Position numbers and translations under genes: made by a program. This document shows, piece by piece, positions 55,121-55,235 of a stretch of 55,235 nt of DNA; the stretch's first letter is position 1, and every line of letters begins with the position of its first letter. Origin of the DNA: a bacterium. GTDB lineage: Bacteria; Ratteibacteria; UBA8468; B48-G9; DTJG01. The stretch covers positions 1 through 55,235 of the forward strand of contig JAJYYV010000009.1 in assembly GCA_021800535.1 (NCBI GenBank). The letters run 5' to 3'. The notes under the pieces are model-generated. The model did not search any database, was not told where the DNA came from, and worked only from the letters and a program-made list of their open reading frames with translations.

Positions 55121-55235
55121 ATGAAAAGCATAAAATATTATTTGGAAACAACGGTGTTCAATTTTGTTTTTGCGGATGATGCCCTGGAGAAAAGAGAAAT
55201 AACAAAAAAATTTTTGAAAATCATATCTGCTACGG
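55121..55235 (+). CDS. PIN-domain protein (3' partial)
   Basis: The frame from ATG 55121 is open to the window end. It reads KYYLETTVFNFVFADDALEK, close to the start of a common PIN-domain family (YYLDTSVFN..ADDxPE). PIN proteins are Mg-dependent ribonucleases, often toxins. The first acidic residue of the active site, usually Asp in LDTS, is Glu here (LETT). The rest of the protein and any antitoxin lie outside the window. Confidence 0.7.
   Translation, partial: MKSIKYYLETTVFNFVFADDALEKREITKKFLKIISAT

Noticed and set aside
1-55235. tRNA, rRNA or CRISPR arrays
   Set aside because: No T-arm-like GTTCRANNC with matching acceptor stem, no rRNA signature and no regularly spaced direct-repeat array longer than the two-unit 34-bp repeat at 39354 was found.

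Overview
The window reads as a piece of an AT-rich chromosome from an uncultured bacterium. Housekeeping genes are bacterial in type (UvrB, DnaJ, GlyS, ribosomal protein L28, AccD, FolC, DapA, AroC, PurC). The PEP carboxylase is of the short archaeal type, and there are many Gfo/Idh/MocA oxidoreductases, uroporphyrinogen-decarboxylase-like (URO-D) proteins and unusual sugar enzymes. This mix resembles sugar-degrading candidate phyla around the PVC/Omnitrophota groups. That placement is inference from gene content only; no rRNA or tRNA gene was seen.

Layout. 1-2519: the end of a GH4 glycosidase gene and a BNR-repeat sialidase-like protein. 2585-3856: pyrC. 3853-10874 (minus): a compact operon yacL-like, ispD, argJ, dnaJ, uvrB, tsaC, rpiB behind a good promoter. 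10984-15395 (minus): a sugar operon (creatininase fragment, GH38 mannosidase-like, cupin, Gfo/Idh) cut at its 5' end by a decayed IS200/IS605 element (about 15400-15968), on whose other side lies the tail of a class III aminotransferase and an intact acyltransferase. 16747-20911 (minus): aldehyde dehydrogenase, two-subunit UxaA-type lyase and a LarA nickel-pincer racemase, divergent from a PocR/AraC regulator. 22078-24166: an iol-like set (IolB-like, broken IolE-like, Gfo/Idh). 24196-30612 (minus): deacetylase, deaminase, URO-D proteins, Gfo/Idh and transaldolase, mixed with pseudogenes and duplicated scraps. 30819-36470: glyS, glyA, dCMP deaminase, glutaredoxin-like, RecJ-like. 36451-39306 (minus): rpmB, an O-antigen-ligase/TPR protein and a CYTH-guanylate kinase fusion. 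39490-40611: another URO-D protein. 40772-43595: lysC, a glycosyltransferase and an RsbW-like protein. 43601-46603 (minus): dapA, accD, folC. 46839-50326: an accessory patch with two toxin-antitoxin pairs, a frameshifted lipoprotein, a resolvase and an IS1634-type transposase remnant. 50442-52759: purC, an aroA scrap, aroC and an aroE stub. 52724-54587 (minus): carbonic-anhydrase-like protein and PEP carboxylase. 55121-55235: the start of a PIN-domain protein.

The main points of interest are: (1) two copies of a candidate structured RNA (25943-26008 and 27205-27284, minus strand) with compensatory base changes, in the leaders of a deacetylase and a URO-D gene; (2) an aldehyde dehydrogenase/UxaA/LarA pathway with a candidate AraC-type operator that is duplicated 7 kb away; (3) many gene fragments that record collapsed duplicate clusters, including both flanks of aroC; (4) transcription units whose -10 box lies so close to the start codon that the mRNA would be leaderless or nearly so; (5) a CYTH-like/guanylate kinase fusion. 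All functional statements rest on reading motifs by eye; no database search was possible.
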